Of a stretch of 64,000 bases of DNA, positions 8,098-16,212 are shown piece by piece. The position numbers and the translations under genes were made by a program. How positions within the stretch are numbered: position 1 is the stretch's first letter; every line of letters begins with the position of its first letter. The DNA comes from Chitinophaga cymbidii. Lineage in GTDB: Bacteria > Bacteroidota > Bacteroidia > Chitinophagales > Chitinophagaceae. The DNA lies in NCBI RefSeq assembly GCF_007992715.1, contig NZ_BKAU01000001.1, positions 744,001-808,000 on the forward strand. Direction: 5' to 3'. The notes under the pieces are model-generated. The model saw only the letters and a list, made by a program, of their open reading frames with translations, was not told the origin of the DNA and made no database searches.

Positions 8098-10118
8098 TGA
8101 TCACCGGCATCGCACTGGCTGCCGTTGTCTGCGATCTGCAGGCGCAGGAAGCTGTTCCCAGGCCATTTGTGTTCGGTCACGATAAAGATGTGCCCTTGGC
8201 GGCATCGGTAATAGGCGCATCCGATTTTCTCTTTATGGATTGGGATGGCGACGGCGATAACGATATGATGACCACAAGCGGCGGCTCCATCAAACTGATA
8301 GAAAATATCGGCAGCAAAAAGAAACCAAAGTTCAACAATGTATTTATCCATAACCAGGTGGTGCTGAAAGACGCGCGTGTGGGCCGCTTTTTCTCCCTGA
8401 TCAGGCACTCGGGCGTAAAGGCGCAGCAGGGCTTGCCGTCTTTCATCGCCTTTGAACGTCATGGCCAGGTGAGTGATGCGGGTAAGAAGCAGCTCGCGCT
8501 TCATATGTTTATCCCGCAGGGGAAAACATGGAAGGTGATGCAGGCATTTGATCCGGAGGGGAAGCCCATACAGGACTTCCTGGATTGCTGGGTAAGCCCA
8601 ACAATAGATGTTGCCGATCTGAACGGGGATGGTAAGGAAGATCTTATTGTCGGCAGTTCACATCCCCGCGTAGCACAGCCTTCATTGAAGTTTGCCGCCG
8701 GCTATAACAACCCGCAGGAATCATGGAACCCTCATGCCAGCCGTCTTTATGTTATGTACAACCGCTCGGTTCCCGACAGCCTGATCTTTGATCATCCGCT
8801 GCTGATCGAGGCTGACGGCGCGCCGGTTACCGCATTTGGCTTTCCTTATCCTGTTGCATTTGATATGGATAAAGACGGATTGACGGACCTGGTGGTAGGC
8901 CAGCATAAACCCGGGCTGATGTATTTCCGGAATGCGGGGACCAAAACGCAGCCCAGGTTCACTTACGCCGGGTTGCTTGCTGACGGGCGTAAAGCACCCA
9001 TATCAAGCATCCTGGCGATCCATCCGCGCTTTGCGGACCTGGATGGAGATGGCCGCCAGGAGCTGTTGGCAAGCACCTATTTTGGTTGTGTGGATAATAT
9101 ACTCCGGTTTACACCGAAGAAAGGCGGATGGGAAGAACAGGGGCCATTAATGATGGCGAGCGACCGCAATACCCCGGTGATGCCGCAGGGCATTGGAACA
9201 ATAGCGCCTATCGACTGGGATGGAGATGGCGACACCGACATGGTTGTTGGTTCTGAACCCGCGGCGCCAAAAGTGATCATCAACAAAGGAAGTAATGCAA
9301 AGCCTGTTTGGGAAGTGCCCGCGCCGCTGCAATTCGTAGACGGCAGCAAGCTGGAATATTATAGTATCGACTACGGACTTGGTTCTGTATGGGGCCCCAT
9401 GGAATGGTATATGGAGCGCGTACTGCCGAGGCTGGCGGACTGGGACGGAGACGGTATCCGGGATATGTTGACGGGCTCCATGGGGTTAAGGCAGCTGTTC
9501 CTGAAAGGGCGGATGATAAAAGGAGAACTGCGTTTCGAAAAACCGGTAGCGTTCAAAGTGGAAGGAAAGCCCCTCGCAGCCGGTCAGCGGGTACAGCCCG
9601 CGGTGCTGGACCTCAATGCGGACGGGCATCCCGACCTGATCGCCATGGACGATCAAAATATACTTAGATGCTGGCCAGGGAAAGGAACGGATGAACTGGG
9701 GCAGCCACAGGTATTTCTTGGATATGACGGCAAGCCGCTGCAAATCAAAACCCGCATGCTGGATATCGGTCATGGCCGCAGTTCTTTTACGATGACCGAC
9801 TGGGATCTGGACGGCAGAACCGATCTTCTCGTGTATCATGCCTTTGACCGGAAACGCGGCGGGATATACTACTACAGGGCATCAGACAAACCGATGCAAT
9901 TTGAAAAGCCGGTGAAACTCCTGAAGCTGCTCTCCTTCCATAATGGCGGCATCGCGCTGTCTGACTGGGATGGCGACGGATACCCGGACATATTCACCGG
10001 CGGCGATGGCGGCCACCTCGGCAAATCCGCCGTACCGCGGGGCAAACTCTTTTTAATTTCCGGAAAAGAGCTGCCGGTACCGCCCGCCGTCCGCAAACAG
10101 ATAAATCATTCCAAATAA
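8079..10118 (+). CDS. Secreted FG-GAP/VCBS repeat beta-propeller protein
   Basis: A 679-residue exported protein with signal peptide MGYYRMMITGIALAAVV...LQAQ. It carries about nine calcium-binding-like FG-GAP/VCBS motifs, for example DWDGDGDNDMM, DLNGDGKEDLIVGS, DMDKDGLTDLVVG, DLDGDGRQELLAS, DWDGDGDTDMVVGS, DWDGDGIRDMLTGS, DLNADGHPDLIA, DWDLDGRTDLLVY and DWDGDGYPDIFTGG, spread over the whole length as expected of an integrin-like beta-propeller. The start at 8079 gives a positively charged signal-peptide start; the ATG at 8094, overlapping the upstream TGA as ATGA, is an alternative. It sits inside the glycan operon, so glycan binding or a lyase/hydrolase role on the surface is likely, but no catalytic motif is recognised. 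Confidence 0.85.
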   Translation: MGYYRMMITGIALAAVVCDLQAQEAVPRPFVFGHDKDVPLAASVIGASDFLFMDWDGDGDNDMMTTSGGSIKLIENIGSKKKPKFNNVFIHNQVVLKDARVGRFFSLIRHSGVKAQQGLPSFIAFERHGQVSDAGKKQLALHMFIPQGKTWKVMQAFDPEGKPIQDFLDCWVSPTIDVADLNGDGKEDLIVGSSHPRVAQPSLKFAAGYNNPQESWNPHASRLYVMYNRSVPDSLIFDHPLLIEADGAPVTAFGFPYPVAFDMDKDGLTDLVVGQHKPGLMYFRNAGTKTQPRFTYAGLLADGRKAPISSILAIHPRFADLDGDGRQELLASTYFGCVDNILRFTPKKGGWEEQGPLMMASDRNTPVMPQGIGTIAPIDWDGDGDTDMVVGSEPAAPKVIINKGSNAKPVWEVPAPLQFVDGSKLEYYSIDYGLGSVWGPMEWYMERVLPRLADWDGDGIRDMLTGSMGLRQLFLKGRMIKGELRFEKPVAFKVEGKPLAAGQRVQPAVLDLNADGHPDLIAMDDQNILRCWPGKGTDELGQPQVFLGYDGKPLQIKTRMLDIGHGRSSFTMTDWDLDGRTDLLVYHAFDRKRGGIYYYRASDKPMQFEKPVKLLKLLSFHNGGIALSDWDGDGYPDIFTGGDGGHLGKSAVPRGKLFLISGKELPVPPAVRKQINHSK

Positions 10119-10132
10119 TAACACGTATAGAC

Positions 10133-11095
10133 ATGAATAAAATTACCGGGCTAATAGCAGCAACATTTGCCGCTTACCATGAAGATGGCAGCATAAACCT
10201 CGACATCATCCCAACTATTGTTGATAAAATGATAGCAGACGGACTTACCGGCGTATTTATCTGCGGCACCAATGGAGAAGGGCCGAACCTGAAGACGGAA
10301 GAACGGATGGCCATTGCAGAAGCCTATGTGAAGGCTGCGCAAAAACGGATACTGGTATTGGTGCATGTAGGGCATAGTTCCATTGCGGAATGCCGGAAGC
10401 TCGCCGCACATGCCGAACAAATAGGCGCGGATGCCATTTCATCCGTAGCAGCATTCTATTTTAAGCCCACTACGGTGAGCGGGTTGGTGAAATGCATGGC
10501 GAAGATTGCAGCCGCAGCGCCCAATACGCCGTTCTATTATTATAATATACCCACGCTTACGGGCGTTGCATTAGACATGGTCAGTTTCCTGAAGCTTGCT
10601 GAAGATGCCATCCCCACGCTCGCGGGCATTAAATACACCGCATCAACCCTACACGAATACCAGGCTTGCCTGAACTATAAGAACGGCAAATTTGACATCC
10701 TGTTCGGTTATGATGAAATGCTGCTTCCGGCACTTGCCGTTGGTGCCAAAGGCGCCATTGGCAGCACTTATACTTTTGCCGCGCCGATCTATCACCAGGT
10801 TATGAAACTATATCAGGAAGGCAAGCAGGAACAGGCTGCACAATGGCAGCTTCATTCCGTGAACATGGTACGTTGTTTAGTGAAATATCCGCCCATACCC
10901 GCGCAACGCGCCATCATGCAGATCAAGGGGCTGGAGCTGGGAGATTGCAGACTGCCGCTTGAACCGCTTTCGGCGGATGATACATTGGCTTTCAAGGCGG
11001 AATTAACGGAAATCGGCTTTTTTGAGCTCGTCAACCAAAACCCTAACCGATATGACAAAAAACAATTTTCCCAAAACGAAAACAAATCTATGTAA
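10133..11095 (+). CDS. nanA: N-acetylneuraminate lyase (DHDPS/NAL family)
   Basis: A 320-residue class I aldolase of the dihydrodipicolinate synthase/N-acetylneuraminate lyase family, cytosolic (no signal peptide). It would split N-acetylneuraminate into N-acetylmannosamine and pyruvate. Visible motifs are GTNGEGP near residues 44-50, the YYYNIP segment with Tyr137, and the Schiff-base lysine Lys167 in GIKYTAS. The sequence around Tyr and Lys resembles NanA more than DapA, and the directly following sialidase supports that reading. It lies 14 bases after the FG-GAP gene and overlaps the sialidase gene. No N-acylmannosamine epimerase or kinase gene is in the window, so the lower pathway must be encoded elsewhere. 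Confidence 0.88.
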   Translation: MNKITGLIAATFAAYHEDGSINLDIIPTIVDKMIADGLTGVFICGTNGEGPNLKTEERMAIAEAYVKAAQKRILVLVHVGHSSIAECRKLAAHAEQIGADAISSVAAFYFKPTTVSGLVKCMAKIAAAAPNTPFYYYNIPTLTGVALDMVSFLKLAEDAIPTLAGIKYTASTLHEYQACLNYKNGKFDILFGYDEMLLPALAVGAKGAIGSTYTFAAPIYHQVMKLYQEGKQEQAAQWQLHSVNMVRCLVKYPPIPAQRAIMQIKGLELGDCRLPLEPLSADDTLAFKAELTEIGFFELVNQNPNRYDKKQFSQNENKSM

Positions 11096-12287
11096 CAAAA
11101 TTGCGCTGGCATTTTCATTTATCCTGTTAACGGCAGCCTGTAAGAAAACAAGTCTACCGCAGGACGCCGCCGCGCCAAAAGAACAGGTGGAATCCCAATC
11201 GGAAGTTACAGGCGATTTTACCACATTGGCCTTCAATAGTCCCATCAAATTATTCGATGGAGGCAGTGGCGTTTATCACTCTTACCGCATCCCGTCGATC
11301 ATCAGAACAAAAAAAGGAACATTGATTGCCTTTTGCGAAGGCCGGGTAGATAACAACCGGGACTATGGAAACATCAACCTGATCTGCAGAAGGTCTACTA
11401 CCGATGGCAGCGGCTGGGGCCCGGAGATACTGGTAAAAAGCACCAGCGGCACCTGGGGCAATCCTACCGCGGTGGTCAATCAAAGCGATGGAAAAATCTG
11501 GCTGTTCATGTCTTATAACGATGCCGGCCTGAGCCAGACCGGTGAAAACGGAACAACGAAGATCACCCAGCCCGGTCAGCGAAAAACCTTTGTTTGCTAC
11601 AGCACCTACGATCAGGATGGAAATGTATGGTCCAATCCTGTTGATATTACCAGTATTGTTAAACCCGCAAATATGGTATGGGATGCCATGGGCCCGGGAA
11701 TCGGCATCCAGAAAAGGTTCGGGAGCACTGCCGGCCGGTTGATCATCCCGGCCATCAACCGGAATATATACAGTGACGATAATGGAAGCACATGGCAATA
11801 TAACGCGATGCCCGGCGGCACATCCGAAGGCACTATCGTGGAACGGCTGACCGGCGTGCTGATGAGGAACGACCGCGGCGTTGGCTCCACCGAATTCTAC
11901 CGTTATAAATCTGTCGGCGGGATCGGCACCAGCTGGAGTAATTTTGAAAAAGTGACCACTTTGCCAGACCCGCATTGCGAAGGTTCCATTTTAAGGTATA
12001 CGGATTCCCCCAGCCGGATCCTTTTCCTGAATTCGGCAAGCCAAACCACGCGGACCGCAATGAGAATAAGGATATCCAATGATGAAGGGATTACCTGGCC
12101 CACCAGCAAAGCCATTCCGCAGAATGGTACGGGAAATGCAAAGCTGGGCGGCTATAGCAGCCTGGTAAAAACGCCGGACAATATGATCGGCGCGCTGATC
12201 GAATTCAATGAAAACACGTCAGACAGCGACCATAGTCATCGCAGTATTTACTTCTTTAAATTCAACCTCGCCTGGATCACGCAATGA
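11052..12287 (+). CDS. Exo-alpha-sialidase lipoprotein (GH33)
   Basis: A 411-residue sialidase that releases terminal sialic acid from glycans. The RIP motif is YRIPSI with Arg79, and three Asp boxes are visible: STTDGSGWG (about 115), SDDNGSTWQ (about 241) and SNDEGITWP (about 342). CEGRVDNNRDYG carries further expected active-site residues. The N-terminus (FSFILLTAAC followed by KK) is a lipoprotein signal, so the enzyme is membrane-anchored, probably at the surface. The ATG at 11052 is chosen; it lies 44 bases inside nanA, which suggests coupled translation. A strong hairpin follows the gene at 12301-12333. Confidence 0.92.
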   Translation: MTKNNFPKTKTNLCNKIALAFSFILLTAACKKTSLPQDAAAPKEQVESQSEVTGDFTTLAFNSPIKLFDGGSGVYHSYRIPSIIRTKKGTLIAFCEGRVDNNRDYGNINLICRRSTTDGSGWGPEILVKSTSGTWGNPTAVVNQSDGKIWLFMSYNDAGLSQTGENGTTKITQPGQRKTFVCYSTYDQDGNVWSNPVDITSIVKPANMVWDAMGPGIGIQKRFGSTAGRLIIPAINRNIYSDDNGSTWQYNAMPGGTSEGTIVERLTGVLMRNDRGVGSTEFYRYKSVGGIGTSWSNFEKVTTLPDPHCEGSILRYTDSPSRILFLNSASQTTRTAMRIRISNDEGITWPTSKAIPQNGTGNAKLGGYSSLVKTPDNMIGALIEFNENTSDSDHSHRSIYFFKFNLAWITQ

Positions 12288-12300
12288 TCTCCTGATGCGC

Positions 12301-12333
12301 GCAATGAACCGGCCTCCCGGGCCGGTTCATTGC
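12301..12333 (+). terminator. Strong stem-loop after the sialidase gene
   Basis: A perfect 14-bp stem (GCAATGAACCGGCC at 12301-12314 and its complement at 12320-12333) closes a 5-base loop. No T-run follows, only AAATAAT. It may end or attenuate the susC-to-sialidase transcript, or protect its 3' end, ahead of the deacetylase gene 80 bases further on. Confidence 0.6.
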
Positions 12334-12413
12334 AAATAATCCCCAAAAGCAGTATTTTACTATTCGCAGATCATTTTCACTTTGCTCACCAATAACATGA
12401 AAATCCAAACCGC

Positions 12414-13289
12414 ATGAAATACCTGTCTTTTATAATCCTGTTAAGCTGTAGTTTTCATCTTGCCGGGGCACAGGATACCCCTTTGCATATTGTTATGATC
12501 GGGGCGCATCCTGATGATTGCGATATCAGAAGCGGAGGAACCGCAGCGCTGTTCGCCCAGGCGGGTCATAAGGTAAAGTTCATCTCGGTGACCAACGGCG
12601 ATGCCGGCCATATGGAGCAGGGAGGCGGAGCGTTAGCTAAAAGACGGAGCGCGGAGGCCGCAGAAGCGGCTAGACGGCTTGGCATTACCTATGAAGTCAT
12701 GGATATTCACGATGGAGAGCTGATGCCTACGCTGGAAGTGCGGCTTGATCTTATCCGGAAGATCCGGGGCTGGAATGCGGACGTGGTCATCTCGCACCGG
12801 CCGGTGGACTATCACCCGGACCACCGCTATGCAGGAATATTGGTGCAGGACGCGGCTTTTATGGTGATGGTACCCAATATCGCAGCAGACGTTCCCCCTT
12901 TAACGAAGAACCCCGTGTTTCTCTATTTCCAGGACCGTTTTACCAAACCATCACCCTTTCAGCCCGATGTGTGCGTGGATATTACAAAGGTCATAGATAA
13001 AAAGATCGATGCATTGGATGCGCATGAATCCCAGTTTTACGAGTGGCTGCCCTGGGTAACGGGCTACAAGGGCGAAATACCCAAAGGCAGGCAGGAGCGC
13101 AAAAACTGGATAAAAAGCACCCGGTTTCCGTCCATGGATTCCACTGTAAGGGCCGGTCTGATAAAATGGTACGGCGCCCGCCAAGCGGAAGCAGCGCAGT
13201 ATGCAGAGGCTTTTGAGTTATGTGAATATGGCACGCAGCCTTCGGAGGAAGAAATCAGGGGGCTTTTTCCTATGCTTAAAAAGGAGTAG
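12414..13289 (+). CDS. Secreted PIG-L/LmbE-family N-deacetylase
   Basis: A 291-residue zinc-dependent deacetylase of the PIG-L/LmbE family. The metal-binding motif AHPDD is at residues 31-35 and the second signature SHRPVDYHPDHRYAG is near 126-140. Relatives remove acetyl groups from GlcNAc-type sugars or conjugates. Unlike the cytosolic family members, this one starts with a clear signal peptide (MKYLSFIILLSCSFHLAGAQ), so it acts in the periplasm or outside. It follows the sialidase, separated by a hairpin, and may act on N-acetylated sugars exposed by desialylation (inference). Its 3' end overlaps the convergent regulator gene by 14 bases. Confidence 0.88.
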   Translation: MKYLSFIILLSCSFHLAGAQDTPLHIVMIGAHPDDCDIRSGGTAALFAQAGHKVKFISVTNGDAGHMEQGGGALAKRRSAEAAEAARRLGITYEVMDIHDGELMPTLEVRLDLIRKIRGWNADVVISHRPVDYHPDHRYAGILVQDAAFMVMVPNIAADVPPLTKNPVFLYFQDRFTKPSPFQPDVCVDITKVIDKKIDALDAHESQFYEWLPWVTGYKGEIPKGRQERKNWIKSTRFPSMDSTVRAGLIKWYGARQAEAAQYAEAFELCEYGTQPSEEEIRGLFPMLKKE

Positions 13290-14181
13290 CGCTAATTTCA
13301 AGCTTATATCCTTTGCCGCGTATAACAACAATGCTGATATTGGGATCGGGTTCCAGTTTTTTTCTAAGTTTTGAAATGAACATATCCAGGCTGCGCCCCA
13401 CAATAACACCTTCGTCTTCCCATATCTCCTTTTGCAACCGGCTTCTCTCTATGGTCTGGTTAGGCGACGACGCGAAAATGAGCAGTAAACGCGCTTCCGT
13501 GCCAGTCAGGTCTATGGTGTTTTTATTTATTACCAGTTGCCGTTCCTGCGCATTGAACAAGACTGATCCCAAAGTTAAAATGCTGGTATTTTGATTACCA
13601 GGTCCGGTTTTTCGAGGTTTAACCGATCTAAAAAGAACGAAACCAACAAATGATAAAAATGCCAGGCTGCCAAAAACATATCCACTCTTTGCTGTATTTA
13701 TTGCTGCCGGTTTGAACTTAATGTTGACCATGTAACATCCCCTGGGTTGTACTCTTCCCCTACAAGCTACAATATCATCTCTTTTATTGTTGGATATAGC
13801 GTATCCATAGGCTACACTGGAGTTGCTACAGTTCAGAACATTAACAACATAATCACTTGCGAGAGGATCTTTGGCCAACAAACGCCGGGTAATATTCACC
13901 AGCGAGTCCGGTTGAAAAGTAAGCTCATTCTCAAAGCTGATCTGGTATTCATTTTCGGCGATCTTTTTTACCGGAAGAACTCTTGATTTACTGTCGCCCG
14001 ACTGTGTGAGCAGTTCATCTCCTATCCTCCGGAGCAAAATTTCCCTCCTGGCAATATCAAAACCGTCACTGCCGGTCATACTGAAAGTCACGCATATTAC
14101 AGAGATAAAAAGGACTAATATCAATCCCAATAGGTATTTGCGTTTCCCGGAAAGCAGATTTCGACTAAAAAACATACCCAT
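13276..14181 (-). CDS. Membrane-anchored winged-helix transcriptional regulator
   Basis: A 301-residue one-component regulator. Residues about 16-34 form a first membrane segment, residues about 35-165 an exported sensor region, and residues about 166-184 a second membrane segment. The cytosolic C-terminal domain (about 205-295) is an OmpR/PhoB-type winged helix (LTGTEARLLLIFASSPNQ, then VGRSLDMFISKLRKKL, then IRGKGYKL). The exported part has three cysteines, in VLNCSNSS, VACRGR and QPRGCY, that could form disulfides. It has no kinase or receiver domain, so it resembles ToxR/CadC in concept but with the DNA-binding domain at the C-terminus. It is divergent from two secreted-protein genes and likely controls them and itself (inference). 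Confidence 0.8.
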   Translation of the reverse strand: MGMFFSRNLLSGKRKYLLGLILVLFISVICVTFSMTGSDGFDIARREILLRRIGDELLTQSGDSKSRVLPVKKIAENEYQISFENELTFQPDSLVNITRRLLAKDPLASDYVVNVLNCSNSSVAYGYAISNNKRDDIVACRGRVQPRGCYMVNIKFKPAAINTAKSGYVFGSLAFLSFVGFVLFRSVKPRKTGPGNQNTSILTLGSVLFNAQERQLVINKNTIDLTGTEARLLLIFASSPNQTIERSRLQKEIWEDEGVIVGRSLDMFISKLRKKLEPDPNISIVVIRGKGYKLEISATPF

Positions 14182-14217
14182 TTACGATTTATTTACAAAG
14201 GTTACATTTCTATTTAC
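14181..14217. promoter_or_regulatory. Phased TTAC repeats at the regulator start
   Basis: The tetranucleotide TTAC recurs at 14182, 14193, 14202 and 14214, three times as ATTTAC, with spacings of 11, 9 and 12 bases. This roughly one-helical-turn phasing on one face is what OmpR/PhoB-type winged-helix proteins usually bind. It begins at the start codon of the regulator gene in the divergent intergenic region. Function is inferred. Confidence 0.35.
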
Positions 14218-14335
14218 AATCCAAATTCTTCAAGCTGAAATATGTCAAATAGTTTTGTTGGATAAACTTTGAAAGTACATAAAAAATAAAAAAAATGTCT
14301 TTTACGAATCTATATCATTTAAACCAACAAAAATT

Positions 14336-14875
14336 ATGAAAAAAATCATTTATGCGCTGATCTTACCGCTGGTTGTGGTAAGCGGACTAGTATTTGCTAA
14401 TCGTGAAATCAATGATGAAACTTCCAGGAAGGCCGCCCCAAAGCCGCTTACTGCTGCCGAAAGGGAAGCCGGAATGAAAAAATGGAAGGCTACCCCTGAA
14501 GGTATAAAGTACACAAAATGGGTAGCTTCTCCCGCAGGCAAAAAAGTGTTTGCCGGTATTGCTAAAATAAGGAAGAACATTAATGATTATACCAATATGG
14601 AAGCCGTTGTAACCTCTCTTTCTCTTCCGCCAGGATCAAGATTAGGTTTCGGTGTGATGGCCAGGATCAATGGTGATGATTACATTGTAAAATTTGAGCC
14701 GGAAAAGTCTCAACTTGAGCAATTGCAGAGCCTGAAAGTTAACGACAAAATAATCATAAGAAGCCATAACGTATCACACGCGCCCAAGTATTCATACCCA
14801 ATAATATCGGGCGAATATGTAGAACGGGATAGTAAAGTAATTTTTAAACGTGTCCCTCGCAAAGACGGTTGCTGA
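14336..14875 (+). CDS. Secreted protein of unknown function ending in VPRKDGC
   Basis: A 179-residue exported protein (signal peptide MKKIIYALILPLVVVSGLVFA). I recognise no domain. After the signal comes a basic region with two copies of a short motif, KWKATPEGIK and KWVASPAGKK (about residues 49-72), then a beta-rich half (LGFGVMARINGDDYIVKF, then KVNDKIIIRSHNVSHAP). The only cysteine is the last residue, in the ending VPRKDGC. The next gene encodes an unrelated secreted protein with the near-identical ending IPSKGGC. The gene is divergent from the membrane-anchored regulator and lies in AT-richer DNA. A joint role with the regulator and neighbour is inferred. Confidence 0.75.
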   Translation: MKKIIYALILPLVVVSGLVFANREINDETSRKAAPKPLTAAEREAGMKKWKATPEGIKYTKWVASPAGKKVFAGIAKIRKNINDYTNMEAVVTSLSLPPGSRLGFGVMARINGDDYIVKFEPEKSQLEQLQSLKVNDKIIIRSHNVSHAPKYSYPIISGEYVERDSKVIFKRVPRKDGC

Positions 14876-14944
14876 GCCAATAAATTATGAGATACTCACA
14901 TATTTACATCTTAATCAATATGTTTTACGCTAAATTTTAAGAAA

Positions 14945-15997
14945 ATGAAAAGACTATTTCTGTTTTTTCCGGTTATCCTCCTGGTATTATTTCTATTAAA
15001 TTCTTTTGTGCTAAAAGAAAAGGAGGCGGGAGAGAAAACAACCGAAGGGACTAAATCAGGGCCTGTAAACATTGTTTTTAAATCTACAGATGGCGGACAA
15101 ATCTGGCAGGACATCAGCAAAGGACTGCCAGAGAATTTGCGGGTAGATAGTATCCGGAGAAATCGCATCTTTGCAAATGATAAAGGGCTGTTTTTAAGGA
15201 TTGGAGACGAACTCTATCACAGTAGACCAAATGCCACAACTCCTTTTTGGACCAAAGAGATTTTCCCTGGCGAACATAGCAGCATTGACCCCGGCAAGCC
15301 CTGGATATTTGCCCACCATTACTGGAGTGTAAATCTGAAAAAAACAAACGGAACGAGTGTATGGTCGCCGATATTCGAAAATTTTCAGGAGCCACGGATA
15401 CGCAGCGTTTTTGAGACTGCCGGAGGTACAATTTTCATCGGCACCGACAGAGGTCTTTTTAAAACTGCTAACAGTGGAAAAACCTGGAAACATGTTCATG
15501 CCGGAGGCTTGGTAGGGAATTTGGCAGAGTCGAATGGCGTATTGGTGGCGATCAGTATGAGAAGGATAATAAGATCGACCGATAATGGCGAAAACTGGGC
15601 GGTGGTAACCAGTAAGAGCGATGTAGCCTGGGATGTAAAACAGATCAAAGGAGGATTCGCTGCTATCACTTCCAGTTCAGCGTCGAATACCAGAAGACTA
15701 AGGACATCCTACGACGGCGGTAAAACCTGGCAGCCCATTGATGCCGGCCCTCTGGACAAAGCTTTTATTGGGTCAATATGGCGGACCTGGAATGATCGCC
15801 CTCGTGTGCAAGCCTTCCTGACTCCAATTATCCAGGCTGGTGAAAACTTCTTTAGTGCTCATCCTGACGGCATTTTCAGATCATCAGACAAGGGAAAAAC
15901 ATGGGAATTATTACTTCCTTCTGTAGAAAATAAAGTCTTCAATTTATTTGTTTCAGGCAACGTGATTTATGCCATACCCAGCAAGGGTGGATGTTGA
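14945..15997 (+). CDS. Secreted BNR-repeat beta-propeller protein ending in IPSKGGC
   Basis: A 350-residue exported protein (N-terminal hydrophobic segment FLFFPVILLVLFLLNSFVL). It has repeated BNR/Asp-box-like motifs: STDGGQIWQDI, TANSGKTWKHV, STDNGENWAVV, SYDGGKTWQPI and SSDKGKTWELL, typical of sialidase-fold or Vps10/Ycf48-like propellers. The sialidase RIP arginine motif is not seen, so it is probably a binding protein rather than an enzyme. Its last residues, IPSKGGC, match the ending of the preceding protein (VPRKDGC), and this terminal cysteine is the only one in the protein. It lies 69 bases after that gene, probably in the same operon. Confidence 0.78.
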   Translation: MKRLFLFFPVILLVLFLLNSFVLKEKEAGEKTTEGTKSGPVNIVFKSTDGGQIWQDISKGLPENLRVDSIRRNRIFANDKGLFLRIGDELYHSRPNATTPFWTKEIFPGEHSSIDPGKPWIFAHHYWSVNLKKTNGTSVWSPIFENFQEPRIRSVFETAGGTIFIGTDRGLFKTANSGKTWKHVHAGGLVGNLAESNGVLVAISMRRIIRSTDNGENWAVVTSKSDVAWDVKQIKGGFAAITSSSASNTRRLRTSYDGGKTWQPIDAGPLDKAFIGSIWRTWNDRPRVQAFLTPIIQAGENFFSAHPDGIFRSSDKGKTWELLLPSVENKVFNLFVSGNVIYAIPSKGGC

Positions 15998-16030
15998 AAA
16001 CTCAGATTAACATTCATGGATTTCATGCCT

Positions 16031-16059
16031 GCCTGGGTCCCTGCCTGCTGGCAGACAGG
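16031..16059. repeat. REP-like palindromic element
   Basis: After GCCTGCCTGGGTC comes CCTGCCTGC, two bases, and GCAGACAGG (16040-16059), whose arms match at eight of nine positions. Short GC-rich palindromes of this look sit between genes in many Bacteroidota. Only one copy is seen here. It may also act as a weak 3' hairpin for the upstream gene. Confidence 0.35.
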
Positions 16060-16121
16060 TTACTTTATACTTTTTCATCTCAAAACAATACTAAGCCTTT
16101 CAAAACACGAACAAAATAAAA

Positions 16122-16155
16122 CGGAAACAAAAAGGGCAATCCGCTGGATTGCCCT
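16122..16155 (-). terminator. Intrinsic terminator of mnmE
   Basis: On the minus strand a 10-bp stem (GGGCAATCC with its complement plus a closing A-T pair; arms 16133-16142 and 16146-16155) is followed by TTTTTGTTT. It lies 58 bases beyond the mnmE stop codon. Confidence 0.85.
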
Positions 16156-16212
16156 ACTGGTATACATTATGTTAGATAAACAAAGAAAAATTAAAGCAAT
16201 TAAAACAAGGCG

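Noticed and set aside
10133..11095. Dihydrodipicolinate synthase (DapA) instead of sialic acid lyase
   Set aside because: The YYYNIP and GIKYTAS segments and the directly following sialidase favour N-acetylneuraminate lyase, though family members can differ in substrate.
14255..14280. TAAACTTTG near 14265 as a promoter -7 element for the Cys-tail genes
   Set aside because: It has three rather than two bases between TA and TTTG, and no -33 element lies at the right distance.
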